From positions 1-64,000 of the forward strand of contig CAIOYC010000037.1 in the NCBI GenBank assembly GCA_903862425.1: DNA of 64,000 nt, in the 5' to 3' direction. A model generated the notes under the pieces. The model made no database searches and had not been told where the DNA came from. It saw only the letters and a program-made list of their open reading frames with translations. Origin of the DNA: an uncultured Caulobacterales bacterium (lineage in GTDB: Bacteria; Pseudomonadota; Alphaproteobacteria; Caulobacterales; Caulobacteraceae). The translations under genes were made by a program, and so were the position numbers. This document shows, piece after piece, positions 16,896-26,088 of this stretch; the first letter of the stretch is position 1, and each line of letters opens with the position of its first letter.

Positions 16896-19364
16896 ATGTC
16901 GAATACTCTGCGCCGCGCCTTGGGCTGCGCGTCTGGCTTCACTCTGGCCATGATCCTGGTCACACCCGCAGCTCAGGCGGCCGTCGCGTCAGACGCCATC
17001 GCCACGAACGCCGCTGTCGAAGGTCCGCAGAAGACCGACGCGCCTGAGGTGCAGGAAGTCATCGTCACGGCCACCAAGGGCAAGGCCGCCGACGCGGCCC
17101 CGGTGAAATCCTCGCTGATGGCCACCGAGCCCGAAGCGGTCATCACCCGCAAGTTCATCGAAGAATCGGCGCCGCGCGTGGGCGACTACACCACCACGGC
17201 CATCCTGGCCCCCTCGATGTCGACGACGCCCAACCCGAACGGTCCGGGCGCCACCGACGGCGCCAAGATCTCGCTGCGTGGCTTCGCCGACGGCCAGTTC
17301 AACGTCACCTATGACGGCATCGCGTGGGGCGACACCAATGGGCCGAGCCACCACTCCAACTCGTTCTTCCCGTCATCGGTGATCGGCGGCGTGGTGATCG
17401 ACCGCGGCCCAGGCCGCGCCTCCGACCTCGGCCAGGCCAATTTCGGCGGCTCGGTGAACCTGTTCTCCCTGCCCTTCGAAGACACGCTGGGCCTGCGCCA
17501 GACGGCCACCATCGCCAGCTACCAGACCTACCAGTCGGTGACGACGGTCGCGACCGGGCCGGTCAAGCAGTTGCATGACGCGAATTTCGTGTTCAACTTC
17601 ATGGAATACAAGACCAAGGGCTACCTGACCCAGAGTCCCTCGGACGGCCAGAACCAATTCATCAAGGGTTTCCTGCCGCTCAACAACAAGTGGTCGATCA
17701 CCGCTCTCTTCACCCGCAATGAAGATGAGTACAATCAAGGCGACGCCAGCGCCTCCGCCACGGTCGCCCAGACCGAACTCTATGGCAAGCGCTTCGCCCT
17801 GCAGAACACCGACCCCACCGTCGGCACCTACGCGGCCTACAACTACACCCGCAAGCAGACCGACTTCGAGTACATCCGCCTGAACGGCGACTTCGGCCAT
17901 GGCCTCACCATGGAAGACACCGTCTACAGCTACTATTACGCCAACCACACCCTGTCGGCTAACAGCAACGCTGGTCTTACGGTGGGGTCGCCCGGCTATA
18001 CGGGACTGGCCGCCGTCACCACCTTCGCCAACAACGTTCCGACCGCGAAGTATCCTGCCGCCGGCAAGGGTTACACCTCCACATCGACGGGCGTGCCGGG
18101 CTACACGAAGCGCAATGAATACCGCGTCATCGGCGATATTCTGAAGTTCCATCAGGACACCCCTTGGGGCAAGCTCACCGTCGGCACAGAGTACGAGACC
18201 GCCGATACGCGTCGTGAGCGCTTTGACTACGACCTCGGCCCGGGCCTTGGTCTTGGGGTCAGCGACTTCCGCGAAAAGGCGGCGGTTTTCGCTAACGCCT
18301 CGACGGCGGGGCACTGCAACTATCCGATCCAGGCCTCCAACGGCGCCTGCGAGGCGCCGTTGAACATCGCCTACAGCGAGTTCTCAGGCTGGGATCAGTG
18401 GCAGCCCTTCGCCGAGTTCGACTGGAAGCCGACGGATCAGATCACCATCACCCCCGGCGTCAAGTATGTGAACTTCAAGCTGCACGTGCACGCCCCGGAA
18501 CTTGCGGTGTCCGGCTCGATCCAGCCGTCCTACGTCGTGAACACCTTCACCAAGACCCTGCCCTTCCTGACCGCCAATTACCGCTTCCGCTCCAACTGGA
18601 GCTTCTACGCGGAATACGCCCAGGGCTTCCTGGTGCCGGACATCTCATCCTTCTACGTCAACACGCCGCAGAACAACAAAGTGGTGCCGCAGGAATCTAC
18701 CAACTATCAGATCGGCACCGTGCTCAGCTTCGGCAAGTTCACGTTCGACGGCGACCTCTACTACATCGACTTCAAGCATAAGATTCAGTCGATCACCGAT
18801 CTGACCACCAACGAGACCTACACCACCAATTCGGGGGCCGCGACCTATAAGGGCATCGAGCTTCAAGGCACCTATCTGCTGCCCTACGGCTTCTCCGCTT
18901 TCGGCAATTTCTCCGTCAACCAGGCTCTCGGCAAGGACGATCCGAACGCGACGCTGGGCAACGGTCACCAGCTGGCCAAGGCCCCACGCGGCACGGCCGC
19001 CATCGGCCTGCGCTACGAGAAGAACGGTGTGTTCCGCGGCGACGACGCCATCGTCACCAACCTGAACACCAAGTGGATCGGCCAGCAACTGACCAACGCC
19101 GCGTCCAACACCACGCGCACCACCGGCCTGATCAATTCCTTCAACGAGACCAACTGGACCACGACCTACAAGATCAATCGCTACAGCGTCGAATTCCAGG
19201 TGCTGAACCTGTTCGATCACACGGACATCACCTCGCTGAAGGGTAAGGCGCTGCAGACCGGCACCGTTCTGCCAGCCTACACTGTGGCCCAGGGCGGGAG
19301 CGCGAACGTCTTCACCTACCAGACCGGCCGTAGCTTCCAGCTCACCTTCAAGGCGGCCTTCTAG
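16896..19364 (+). CDS. TonB-dependent outer-membrane receptor
   Basis: An 822-residue receptor with a signal peptide (residues 1-28, ending AQA), a TonB box at VQEVIVTATK (about residues 53-62), a plug domain with ISLRGFADGQFNVTYDG and GGVVIDRGPGRAS, and a long beta-barrel ending in FQLTFKAAF with the C-terminal Phe needed for barrel insertion. It imports a scarce ligand using TonB energy. Two class A phosphatase genes follow on the same strand after a hairpin, suggesting uptake linked to a phosphorylated substrate. The ligand is not deducible here. Confidence 0.93.
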   Translation: MSNTLRRALGCASGFTLAMILVTPAAQAAVASDAIATNAAVEGPQKTDAPEVQEVIVTATKGKAADAAPVKSSLMATEPEAVITRKFIEESAPRVGDYTTTAILAPSMSTTPNPNGPGATDGAKISLRGFADGQFNVTYDGIAWGDTNGPSHHSNSFFPSSVIGGVVIDRGPGRASDLGQANFGGSVNLFSLPFEDTLGLRQTATIASYQTYQSVTTVATGPVKQLHDANFVFNFMEYKTKGYLTQSPSDGQNQFIKGFLPLNNKWSITALFTRNEDEYNQGDASASATVAQTELYGKRFALQNTDPTVGTYAAYNYTRKQTDFEYIRLNGDFGHGLTMEDTVYSYYYANHTLSANSNAGLTVGSPGYTGLAAVTTFANNVPTAKYPAAGKGYTSTSTGVPGYTKRNEYRVIGDILKFHQDTPWGKLTVGTEYETADTRRERFDYDLGPGLGLGVSDFREKAAVFANASTAGHCNYPIQASNGACEAPLNIAYSEFSGWDQWQPFAEFDWKPTDQITITPGVKYVNFKLHVHAPELAVSGSIQPSYVVNTFTKTLPFLTANYRFRSNWSFYAEYAQGFLVPDISSFYVNTPQNNKVVPQESTNYQIGTVLSFGKFTFDGDLYYIDFKHKIQSITDLTTNETYTTNSGAATYKGIELQGTYLLPYGFSAFGNFSVNQALGKDDPNATLGNGHQLAKAPRGTAAIGLRYEKNGVFRGDDAIVTNLNTKWIGQQLTNAASNTTRTTGLINSFNETNWTTTYKINRYSVEFQVLNLFDHTDITSLKGKALQTGTVLPAYTVAQGGSANVFTYQTGRSFQLTFKAAF

Positions 19365-19378
19365 CAAGACCCTCCATC

Positions 19379-19407
19379 GGGGCGGCCCGAACGGGTCGCC
19401 TCGCCCC
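19379..19407 (+). terminator. GC-rich hairpin after the TonB receptor
   Basis: GGGGCG at 19379-19384 pairs with CGCCCC at 19402-19407, with a nested CCCG/CGGG stem, followed by TCATTCTTTC. The tail is T-rich but interrupted, so it may be a partial terminator or attenuator lowering expression of the phosphatase genes that start 32 bases later. Confidence 0.45.
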
Positions 19408-19438
19408 TCATTCTTTCAGTCCGTTTGGAAACCCGTCC

Positions 19439-20182
19439 ATGAGCACTCGCGCCTTGGTCCTGACGATCTGCGCCGGCCTGTCCCTCGGGGCAGCCGCACT
19501 CGCCCAGCCCGCTGCCGACGTCGCCAGGCCGGCCAAGCCAAAGAAGGCCCTCCAGATCCTGACCCCGGCTCAGATCGATGCCGCCCTGATCCTTCCGCCG
19601 CCCCCGGTGGAAATGGGGCCTGTGCACAAGGCGGAGTTGGCCGAGCTTCACCGCATCATCGCCGCCGCCACGCCCGAGCGCATGGCGCAGGCTAGGTGGG
19701 ACGACGATCACGAAGACCCGTCCGCCTTCTACGCCGTGATGGGCAAGGGCTTCGACCTTAAGACCCTGCCAGCCACGGCGGAACTGATGGCGGTGGTGAT
19801 GAACGACCAGGCCGTCGCCGCGTCGGCCGCCAAGAACACCTTCCCGCGCAACCGTCCCTGGACGAGCGACGCCACGGTCAAGACCTGCGATCCCAACGAC
19901 AAGCCCCTGAAGTCCTACCCCAGTGGCCACGCCACGATGGGCTTCACCGTCGCCCTCGTGCTGGCGCGCCTCGTCCCCGAAAAGGCCCAGGCCCTCCAGA
20001 CGCGGGCGATGGATTACGCCTTCAGCCGCGAGGTCTGCGGCTCGCACTACCCGGCCGACACCGAGGCCAGCCACGTCCTTGCCGCCGTGCTCGCGACCGA
20101 CCTTCTGGCCAGCCCGGCGCTTCAGGACAAGATCGCCGCGGCGAAGGCCGAGCTGAGGCGGAGCGGATTGACGAGCCGCTGA
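19439..20182 (+). CDS. Class A acid phosphatase (PAP2 superfamily), periplasmic
   Basis: A 247-residue protein with a signal peptide (about residues 1-22, ending ALAQP). The full class A acid phosphatase signature is visible: KNTFPRNRPW (K-x6-RP), YPSGHATMG (PSGH) and SREVCGSHYPAD (SR-x5-H-x3-D), which form the vanadate/phosphate pocket and covalent His intermediate. It removes phosphate from organic phosphomonoesters in the periplasm. Its stop overlaps by one base (TGATG) with a paralogue, so the two arose by tandem duplication and were co-translated. It follows a TonB-dependent receptor. Confidence 0.92.
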   Translation: MSTRALVLTICAGLSLGAAALAQPAADVARPAKPKKALQILTPAQIDAALILPPPPVEMGPVHKAELAELHRIIAAATPERMAQARWDDDHEDPSAFYAVMGKGFDLKTLPATAELMAVVMNDQAVAASAAKNTFPRNRPWTSDATVKTCDPNDKPLKSYPSGHATMGFTVALVLARLVPEKAQALQTRAMDYAFSREVCGSHYPADTEASHVLAAVLATDLLASPALQDKIAAAKAELRRSGLTSR

Positions 20183-20927
20183 TGCGGACCCCGGGGATTT
20201 CGCCGATGGCGCGTAGCTCGAAAACCGGGTTGCTCTTCGCCCTCGCGCTAGCCTGTGCCTTTCCGGCGACAGCGGCGCCGCAAGCTGTAGCGCCGCTTCT
20301 GTCGCCAAGCGAAACCGACGCTGCTCGCTTGCTGCCTCCGCCACCGGCGTCCGGATCCCCGGGCGAGAAGGCGGAGGTCGACGAACTTCACGCCATCCAG
20401 GCATCCCGCTCCGCCGGCGACCTAGCCCACGCGCTCGACAGCGGCCGACACGAGGATGCGGCCATTTTCGCCGCCGTGCTCGGCCCTGCCTTCGACCTGT
20501 CCAGGCTACCCGCGACTTCGCATCTGATGGCGCAGGTGCGGGCCGACGACAGCGCCGCCGTCAAGCGCGCCAAGGCCTATTTCCGCAGGCCGCGCCCCTG
20601 GGTCGTAGACGCCACCATCGTCGGCTGCCGCACGGCGACAACAAGCCGCTCAGTTCCTATCCCAGCGGCCACTCGACCATGATCTTCGCCGCCGCCACGG
20701 TCCTGGCCGACCTCGTCCCGGAAAAGGGCCAGGCCCTGCTGCAGTTCGCTCAGGGCTATGCCCACGATCGCCTTGTTTGCGGACACCATTTCCAAAGTGA
20801 CGTGGTCGCGGGCGAGGTCTATGGCGGGGTGATCGCGACCGAGTTGCTTCAACGCGCCGAACTTCAAGCCCAGATCGCCCACGCCCGGTCAGAACTCCGA
20901 GCGGTTCATGACGCCGATCCACGCTAA
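20182..20927 (+). pseudogene. Second class A acid phosphatase, broken by a 1-base frameshift
   Basis: A tandem paralogue of the preceding gene. The first frame gives a signal peptide and the K-x6-RP motif (KAYFRRPRPW) and then derails after VGC at 20628. In the next frame the lost part resumes exactly: PHGDNKPLSSYPSGHSTM and later RLVCGHHFQSD, ending at 20927. Restoring one C in TGC-CCG near 20628 gives 248 residues, matching the 247 of its neighbour. The class motif's SR is DR here. Either a recent pseudogene or a base-call error in a short C run. Confidence 0.85.
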
Positions 20928-21041
20928 TGCATGGAAGGTCCTCACGCTAAACGTCCGGCGGCTCGGACCAACGGCCATGGAGTGTGTCGGCGTCGATGAG
21001 CCCTGCGCAACGCGCGATGCGCCGGGCAAGAGGTTGGCGAG

Positions 21042-21132
<91 letters not shown>

Positions 21133-21320
21133 AGGCGCCGTCCGGTGGCACGGCCGCCGGCTCGCGTGTGGCCGAAACGCGAGGGCGCGATCCATAGCGG
21201 CGGGATCGGGATTTCGCAACCGCCGAGAACGCCCAACCCATTTTAGTTGTGGGGCGGTGGCTACCTACGCTTTAGGGACGATCATGGAAGAGCGACGAGC
21301 CTGCACGGTAGGGTGCTTGG

Positions 21321-22649
21321 CTAGTTTGAAACGGTGCCCCTTCCCACGCTCAGATAGGTGAAACCTCGGCGCTTCATGTCGTCGGGTCGGTAGATGTTGC
21401 GCAGGTCGACCACCAAGGGCGCCTTCATCAAGAGCTTCATGCGCTTGAGGTCCAGGGCGCGGAACTGGTCCCACTCGGTAAGAATCACCAAGGCGTCCAC
21501 ATTCTCCGCGGCCTCGTAGGGGCCGGCCTTGAACGCCACGTCGGGTAGATGGCGGCGCGCTTCGTGATCCTCGGGGTCATAGGCCTGCACCACCGCGCCG
21601 CCTTCGATCAGGGCGGGGACGATGTCGAGCGAGGGGGCGTCGCGCATGTCGTCAGTATTGGGCTTAAAGGTAAGGCCGAGCACGCCGACCGTCTTGCCAG
21701 CCAAATCGCCGCCCATCGCTGCCTTGATCTTCGCCGCCATGGCGCGCTTGCGGGCGTCGTTGACCTGGACCGTGGCCTCGATCAGGCGGGTGGGGGCACC
21801 GGCCTGCTGAGCGGTGCGCACCAGGGCCAGGGTATCCTTAGGGAAGCACGAGCCCCCATAGCCGGGCCCGGCGTTCAGGAACTTTGAGCCGATCCGCTTG
21901 TCGAGCCCGATGCCGCGCGCCACCTGCTGCACGTCCGCGCCCACCGCTTCGGAAAGGTCCGCCATCTCGTTGATGAAGGTGATCTTCATGGCGAGGAAGG
22001 CGTTGGCGGCGTACTTGATCAGCTCCGAAGTGCGCCGCTCGGTGAAGAGGATCGGCGTCTCGTTGAGGAAGAGCGGGCGATAGAGTTCGCGCATGACCTC
22101 GCGCGCCTGCTCGTTGTCGGTGCCCACCACGACCCGGTCGGGGTGCTTGAAGTCCTCGATCGCCGCACCCTCGCGCAGGAACTCGGGGTTGGAGACCACG
22201 GCGAACTGCCCCTCCGGCCCGTTCCTGCCGGCGATGGCCCTGCGCATGACGGCTTCGATTTCGTCGCCCGTGCCCACCGGCACAGTGGACTTGGTGACGA
22301 TAACGGTGAAGCCGTCGATGAGCCCGGCTATCTCCTCGGCGGCGGCGTACACATAAGAGAGGTCGGCGTGGCCGTCGCCCCGGCGTGATGGGGTGCCCAC
22401 GGCGATGAACACCGCATCGGCGCCGCGCACGGCCTCGGCCGCATCGGTCGAGAAGAACAGCCGCCCCTGCGCCACGTTCTCAGCGACGAGCCGGTCCAGC
22501 CCGGGCTCATAGATCGGCATCACGCCCTGATGAAGGCGCTCGATCTTATCCGCGGCCTTGTCGATGCAGGTCACCACATGCCCGAAATCGGCAAAGCACG
22601 CCCCGGAGACGAGGCCCACATAGCCGGTGCCGATCATCGCTACGCGCAT
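21321..22649 (-). CDS. ugd: UDP-glucose 6-dehydrogenase
   Basis: A 442-residue enzyme that oxidises UDP-glucose twice with NAD to UDP-glucuronate, a precursor for acidic surface polysaccharides. The N-terminal NAD fold is MRVAMIGTGYVGLVSG; the catalytic Cys lies in GPGYGGSCFPKDT; the C-terminal UDP-binding domain has GLTFKPNTDDMRDAPS. Length is typical for the bacterial family. It is monocistronic on the minus strand. It may supply glucuronate to the large polysaccharide island that starts about 5 kb to the right. Confidence 0.96.
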   Translation of the reverse strand: MRVAMIGTGYVGLVSGACFADFGHVVTCIDKAADKIERLHQGVMPIYEPGLDRLVAENVAQGRLFFSTDAAEAVRGADAVFIAVGTPSRRGDGHADLSYVYAAAEEIAGLIDGFTVIVTKSTVPVGTGDEIEAVMRRAIAGRNGPEGQFAVVSNPEFLREGAAIEDFKHPDRVVVGTDNEQAREVMRELYRPLFLNETPILFTERRTSELIKYAANAFLAMKITFINEMADLSEAVGADVQQVARGIGLDKRIGSKFLNAGPGYGGSCFPKDTLALVRTAQQAGAPTRLIEATVQVNDARKRAMAAKIKAAMGGDLAGKTVGVLGLTFKPNTDDMRDAPSLDIVPALIEGGAVVQAYDPEDHEARRHLPDVAFKAGPYEAAENVDALVILTEWDQFRALDLKRMKLLMKAPLVVDLRNIYRPDDMKRRGFTYLSVGRGTVSN

Positions 22650-22905
22650 ATTGACAGTCCGCCGAAATCAAAGATTGGGGGCGAGTTATACGCCGCTGCG
22701 CCGTAACGCAAAGTTTGCGCACTCGAAAGCGTTCAAAGCCGAACGGAATCGGTGCCCATCGGCACGTTACAATCAACTTTCTAGTTCACCTCGAGACGTA
22801 AACTTATCAGGCTGTGGTTGCTAGCAGCGGAGCTGACGCTGGTCCTCAAAAGCAATTTACTATAGCGCGAGATCACGACTTGGAAGCCCCCGATCATGGC
22901 CCGTC

Positions 22906-23318
22906 GGCTTCTGGGATGGAGCACCATTTGGGTGCAGCGGAAAAGGGCGATGGTCTTGCCTATCGCCTTGGCCTTGACCTCCGAATCCCAGACCTAGTTG
23001 TTGCGGCCGCCGTGTATCAGCCGCGCCTCCACCGTGACGATGCCCTCGCGCGCGGTGCGGAGGAGGTTGGACTTAAGCTCGATGGTGGTGAAGCCGCTGG
23101 CCCTCTTCGGCAGGGAGGCAACGCAGGCATAGCCGCAGGCGGCGTCAGCGAACGTCACCACGGTTCCCGCAGGCAAAAAAGCCGTTCGGCGCCATGTGGT
23201 GCGGGGCGACGGTGAACGGCCCCCGCGCCGCGCCGTGGACGATCTCTAACCACTCGACCCCGAGCCGGCCGGGCAAGGAACCCTGCCGGGCGTCGTAGCT
23301 CTCGGCCATATCGTTCAT
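22906..23318 (-). pseudogene. PaaI/hotdog-fold thioesterase, doubly broken
   Basis: Starting at ATG 23318, the frame reads MNDMAESYDARQGSLPGRLG and on to MAPNGF, then slips at a run of six T (about 23175-23180), where five would keep frame. The continuing frame gives PAGTVVTFADAACGYACVAS and the FTTIELKSN core of hotdog thioesterases. It then meets TAG at 22994-22996, where a Gln codon (CAG) would fit, and continues VWDSEVKAKAIGKTIALFRC. The right end is approximate. The start overlaps the stop of the upstream amidohydrolase gene (ATGA), so it was once co-translated. Confidence 0.8.
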
Positions 23319-24256
23319 GGGAGCCGGCTCCAGTCCTGCGCTACCAGCTTGGCAAACACTGCGCCGAGGTCGCGCTCCAGTCCGCCAAAGCCCGTATGGG
23401 GTTCCAGACTCACCTCATCGAGATAGAGCCCGCGATTGATCTCAATCTGGAGAGCGTGCACGCCGCGCTGGGGCTTGCCGTAGAACTCGGTCGTGTAACC
23501 ACCGGCATAGGGAGCGTTGCGCGCCACCCGGTAGCCGTGCGCATTCAACTCGCGCTCCCACAGGTCGGTGACCCGACGCGAGCAGGCGACGCCGAACCGG
23601 TCGCCGAGCACAAAGTCTGCCGCCCGCCCGGAGCCGCCCCCCGTCGCCGCCGAGGGCATGGAATGCCAGTCGATCAAGATGGCGGTCCCGAACGCGGCGC
23701 GCGTCTCTTCCAGCAGGTCCTGCAACGCCACATGATACGGCCGGTGCACGTGCTCGATCCGCTCCTTGGCGTCGCCGAAGGTGAGCTTGCCGCGATATAT
23801 CTCCTGCCCCTCGGCCACCACCCTGGCGATGGAGCCGAGTCCCGCCGCCACCCGCGCGGTGCGGGCGCAGGCAAAGGCCGGGAGCTCGTCTTCGAACATG
23901 GCCGGGTCGAGTTCATAGGGCTCGCGGTTCACGTCCATATAGGCGCGGGCATAGTTGGCGGCGATCAGCGGTGTCCCGGACCCCACAGATCCACCGATCA
24001 GCCTGTCCACAAAAGCGTCCTCGGACCGGCGGATGGCGGCGGCGTCCAGTTTAGACGCCTCCAGCATGGCCGGCGGATAGAACCGGCCGGAATGGGGCGA
24101 GGCGAACACCAGGGGTGTGGTCAGCCGGGCGGGGCGCGACAGGGTGAAGGGCGCAAGCTCGAGGGCGGGCTCGCCATCGGGGCCGGGCCGAAGCTCGGGG
24201 TTGGGCGCATCGCGCCGTGTCTCCGTCCCCACTCCCAGATTGTGCACCGCATCCAT
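23315..24256 (-). CDS. N-formylglutamate amidohydrolase family protein
   Basis: A 313-residue metal-dependent amidohydrolase. The family's zinc-site segments are visible: FASPHSGRFYPP near the N-terminus, a central ANYARAYMDVNREP, and LIDWHSMPS later. The family classically hydrolyses N-formyl-L-glutamate in histidine breakdown, but no hut genes are nearby, so the substrate may differ. It is divergent from a cpdR-like gene, with about 130 bases between. Its stop overlaps the start of the broken thioesterase. Lower-scoring upstream starts were not needed. Confidence 0.88.
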   Translation of the reverse strand: MDAVHNLGVGTETRRDAPNPELRPGPDGEPALELAPFTLSRPARLTTPLVFASPHSGRFYPPAMLEASKLDAAAIRRSEDAFVDRLIGGSVGSGTPLIAANYARAYMDVNREPYELDPAMFEDELPAFACARTARVAAGLGSIARVVAEGQEIYRGKLTFGDAKERIEHVHRPYHVALQDLLEETRAAFGTAILIDWHSMPSAATGGGSGRAADFVLGDRFGVACSRRVTDLWERELNAHGYRVARNAPYAGGYTTEFYGKPQRGVHALQIEINRGLYLDEVSLEPHTGFGGLERDLGAVFAKLVAQDWSRLP

Positions 24257-24387
24257 CTGCGCACTATTCGCCGATCTGCGCCTGGGTCAACGCACCGCAC
24301 CCCTTTTGCGTGCGACAGCATGGTTTAGGCGAGGTTTACACTCTTGGGTATAGGCTATGCCTGAATGATCACCGGACCCAGGCCCCG

Positions 24388-24750
24388 ATGACCCGTATAC
24401 TGCTCGCCGAAGACGATGACTCGCTGCGCCAGTTCCTTGGGCGGGCGCTGGAGCGCGCCGGTTATGAGGTCACCGCCTGCGCCGATGGCGACGAGGCGAT
24501 CGCCGCCCTGTCCGACGGCCCCTTCGACGTGCTCTTGACCGATATCGTCATGCCCGGCGCCGACGGGATCGAGGTGGCGCGCGAATGCGCCGCCCGCGCG
24601 CCCAAGACCCGCATCATGTTCATCACCGGCTTCGCCGCAGTGGCACTGTCCGCCGGATCCCGCGCGCCTGAAGGGGCCAAAGTCCTGGCCAAGCCGGTCC
24701 ACCTGCGCGAGATCGTCGCCGAAGTCGAACGGATGATGCAGGCGGCTTAA
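24388..24750 (+). CDS. cpdR: CpdR-like single-domain response regulator
   Basis: A 120-residue stand-alone receiver domain. The acidic pocket is LLAEDDDS, the phospho-Asp is residue 52 in LLTDIVMPG, the Thr is in FITG and the Lys in LAKPVHL. Length, lack of an output domain, and its place beside an N-formylglutamate amidohydrolase match CpdR, which in Caulobacter steers the ClpXP protease to CtrA and PdeA when unphosphorylated. The assignment rests on receiver similarity and context. ATG 24388 is chosen because upstream in-frame starts lie in non-coding DNA. Confidence 0.82.
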   Translation: MTRILLAEDDDSLRQFLGRALERAGYEVTACADGDEAIAALSDGPFDVLLTDIVMPGADGIEVARECAARAPKTRIMFITGFAAVALSAGSRAPEGAKVLAKPVHLREIVAEVERMMQAA

Positions 24751-24768
24751 CCGAAGCCTCTCTTCGGT
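24750..24768 (+). terminator. Hairpin directly after cpdR
   Basis: A perfect 7-bp stem ACCGAAG/CTTCGGT with loop CCTCT starts at the last base of the cpdR stop codon and is followed by GTTGATG. The T content after it is poor, so termination strength is uncertain. Confidence 0.5.
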
Positions 24769-25328
24769 GTTGATGTCCTGACTGCGTGATATCCCGTGCG
24801 TGCCGCCCGCCCGCAGAACCAACCTTGATCACTGCCACGCCGAGGTCGTCTAGCATCTGGGTGGTCACGTCCAGAATGCGCACGCCCTTTGGCGACCGGT
24901 GCTTGGTCGGCAGTTCGGTCATAATGGTTGTGATGATCCTCATAATCCTCAGGCACTCCGAGCTGCCCCAAATTCCTTGTTAAACCGGGAAAAACAGGGA
25001 AATTTTCGCTTCTCTGCGCGGAAGCGGGTCCTGTTCCGGTCCGTTTGTCTTTTTAATTCAATGGCGTGTATGCTGATGAGTTGGACTCATCGCTAAAAAT
25101 AACAGGGAAGTGTCCACGCATAACAGGGAAACGTCAGGCGGATAGCAGGGTCATATCAGGTGCAAACAGACAGCCTGGAGCAGGCCTCGGCGCGCTCAGA
25201 TCGCGATTTGGAAGGTTGGGCCGTGTTGGTGTCATACCCACTGCTTTTGCTCGTATATTCGATCATATGACGTGCATCCTCGTACGGTGGAGCGAAGGCG
25301 TCGTCGCGCTCAGCCCAGGGAGGATCAA
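24769..25328. other. Gene-poor segment between cpdR and the decayed phage operon
   Basis: About 560 bases without a convincing gene. A short minus-strand frame from about 24922 down to 24770 (starting MTELPTKHRSPK, with ILDVTTQMLDDLGVAVI) has coding-like hydrophobic spacing and may be a relic, but I do not recognise it. The right part is AT-richer and holds the AACAGGGAA repeats listed separately. Confidence 0.4.
24983..25152 (+). repeat. Cluster of AACAGGGAA direct repeats
   Basis: Three exact AACAGGGAA copies (24993, 25101, 25122) are joined by two variants, AACCGGGAA at 24983 and AGCAGGGTC at 25144. Starts are 10, 108, 21 and 22 bases apart, so neighbours within each group fall on the same helical face. 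They lie upstream of a decayed phage recombination operon. Such spacing fits a protein-binding array (operator or iteron-like), but the binder is unknown. Confidence 0.5.
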
Positions 25329-26088
25329 GTGCCCGACCCAACCCATAGTGATAAGCCGATTGTCTCGGCGCCCAGGCGGACCTGCAAGCTGGCCAGCCGC
25401 CGCCGCGCGCCAAGCGTAAGACGAGCGCCTTTGGCGTCCTTCCACAGCCTGGCGCTGGAGCCGGCCATGGATGCGGCCAAGCTGGAGCAGCTGATTGCCG
25501 CCGATGAACGGCGCCAGTCGCGCGAAGCGGGGCGCGCCTTTGCGGTGGACTTTGCCGGAATGGCGGGTGAGCTGCCGGTGATCGGTGAACGGGGTGAGAT
25601 CCGCTTTGGCGATCAGGCGGTGGCGACCTATGCCCTGTGGGAGGATTTGAACGAGGCGATCCGTCCGGTGCTGCAGCGCTGGGGCCTTGCCTTAACGTTT
25701 GCGGTGGAGAGCCAGGGCGAGGTGCGCCACCTTGTTGCATCGCTCAGGACACCTGCAGTCCACGAGCATGACCCTGCCGCCCGATATCGGCGGGGATCGC
25801 AATCGCCTCTTGGCGATTGGCTCGGCGGTGTCCTATGCCAAGCGCTATACGGCAACGGCCCTGCTCAACGTCACCTCCCGCGGCGAGGATGACGATGGAC
25901 GTCTAGCCGGCGAGAGCCTTGGAGCGAAGCAACTTGCAGCTCTTGAGGCCGAGATGACGCGCACCGGCGCCAATCGGATGCGGTTCTTGGACTATCTGTG
26001 CGTCCCAAGCCTGGCGGCGCTTCCCGCCGAGCGGTTCGAGGAAGCCATGGCGGCCCTTGCGGCGCGCAGCCTGGAGGCGGCGCAATGA
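25329..26088 (+). pseudogene. ERF-family single-strand annealing protein, frameshifted
   Basis: GTG 25329 has a strong ribosome site (GGGAGG five bases upstream). The frame gives PDPTHSDKPIVSAP, shifts near 25370, returns near 25440 (SLALEPAMDAAKLEQLI), runs through YALWEDLNEAIRPVLQRWG, then shifts again near 25740. The last part in a second frame reads STSMTLPPDIGGDRN, GSAVSYAKRYTATALLN and TSRGEDDDG, the hallmark core of ERF recombinases. Joined, it would be about 250 residues. ERF proteins anneal single strands for phage recombination. At least three indels make it a relic. Its stop overlaps the next gene start (ATGA). Confidence 0.85.

Noticed and set aside
24257-24387. CtrA-type box upstream of cpdR
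   Set aside because: Only loose TTTA-like halves with wrong spacing are present; they do not meet TTAA-N7-TTAA.
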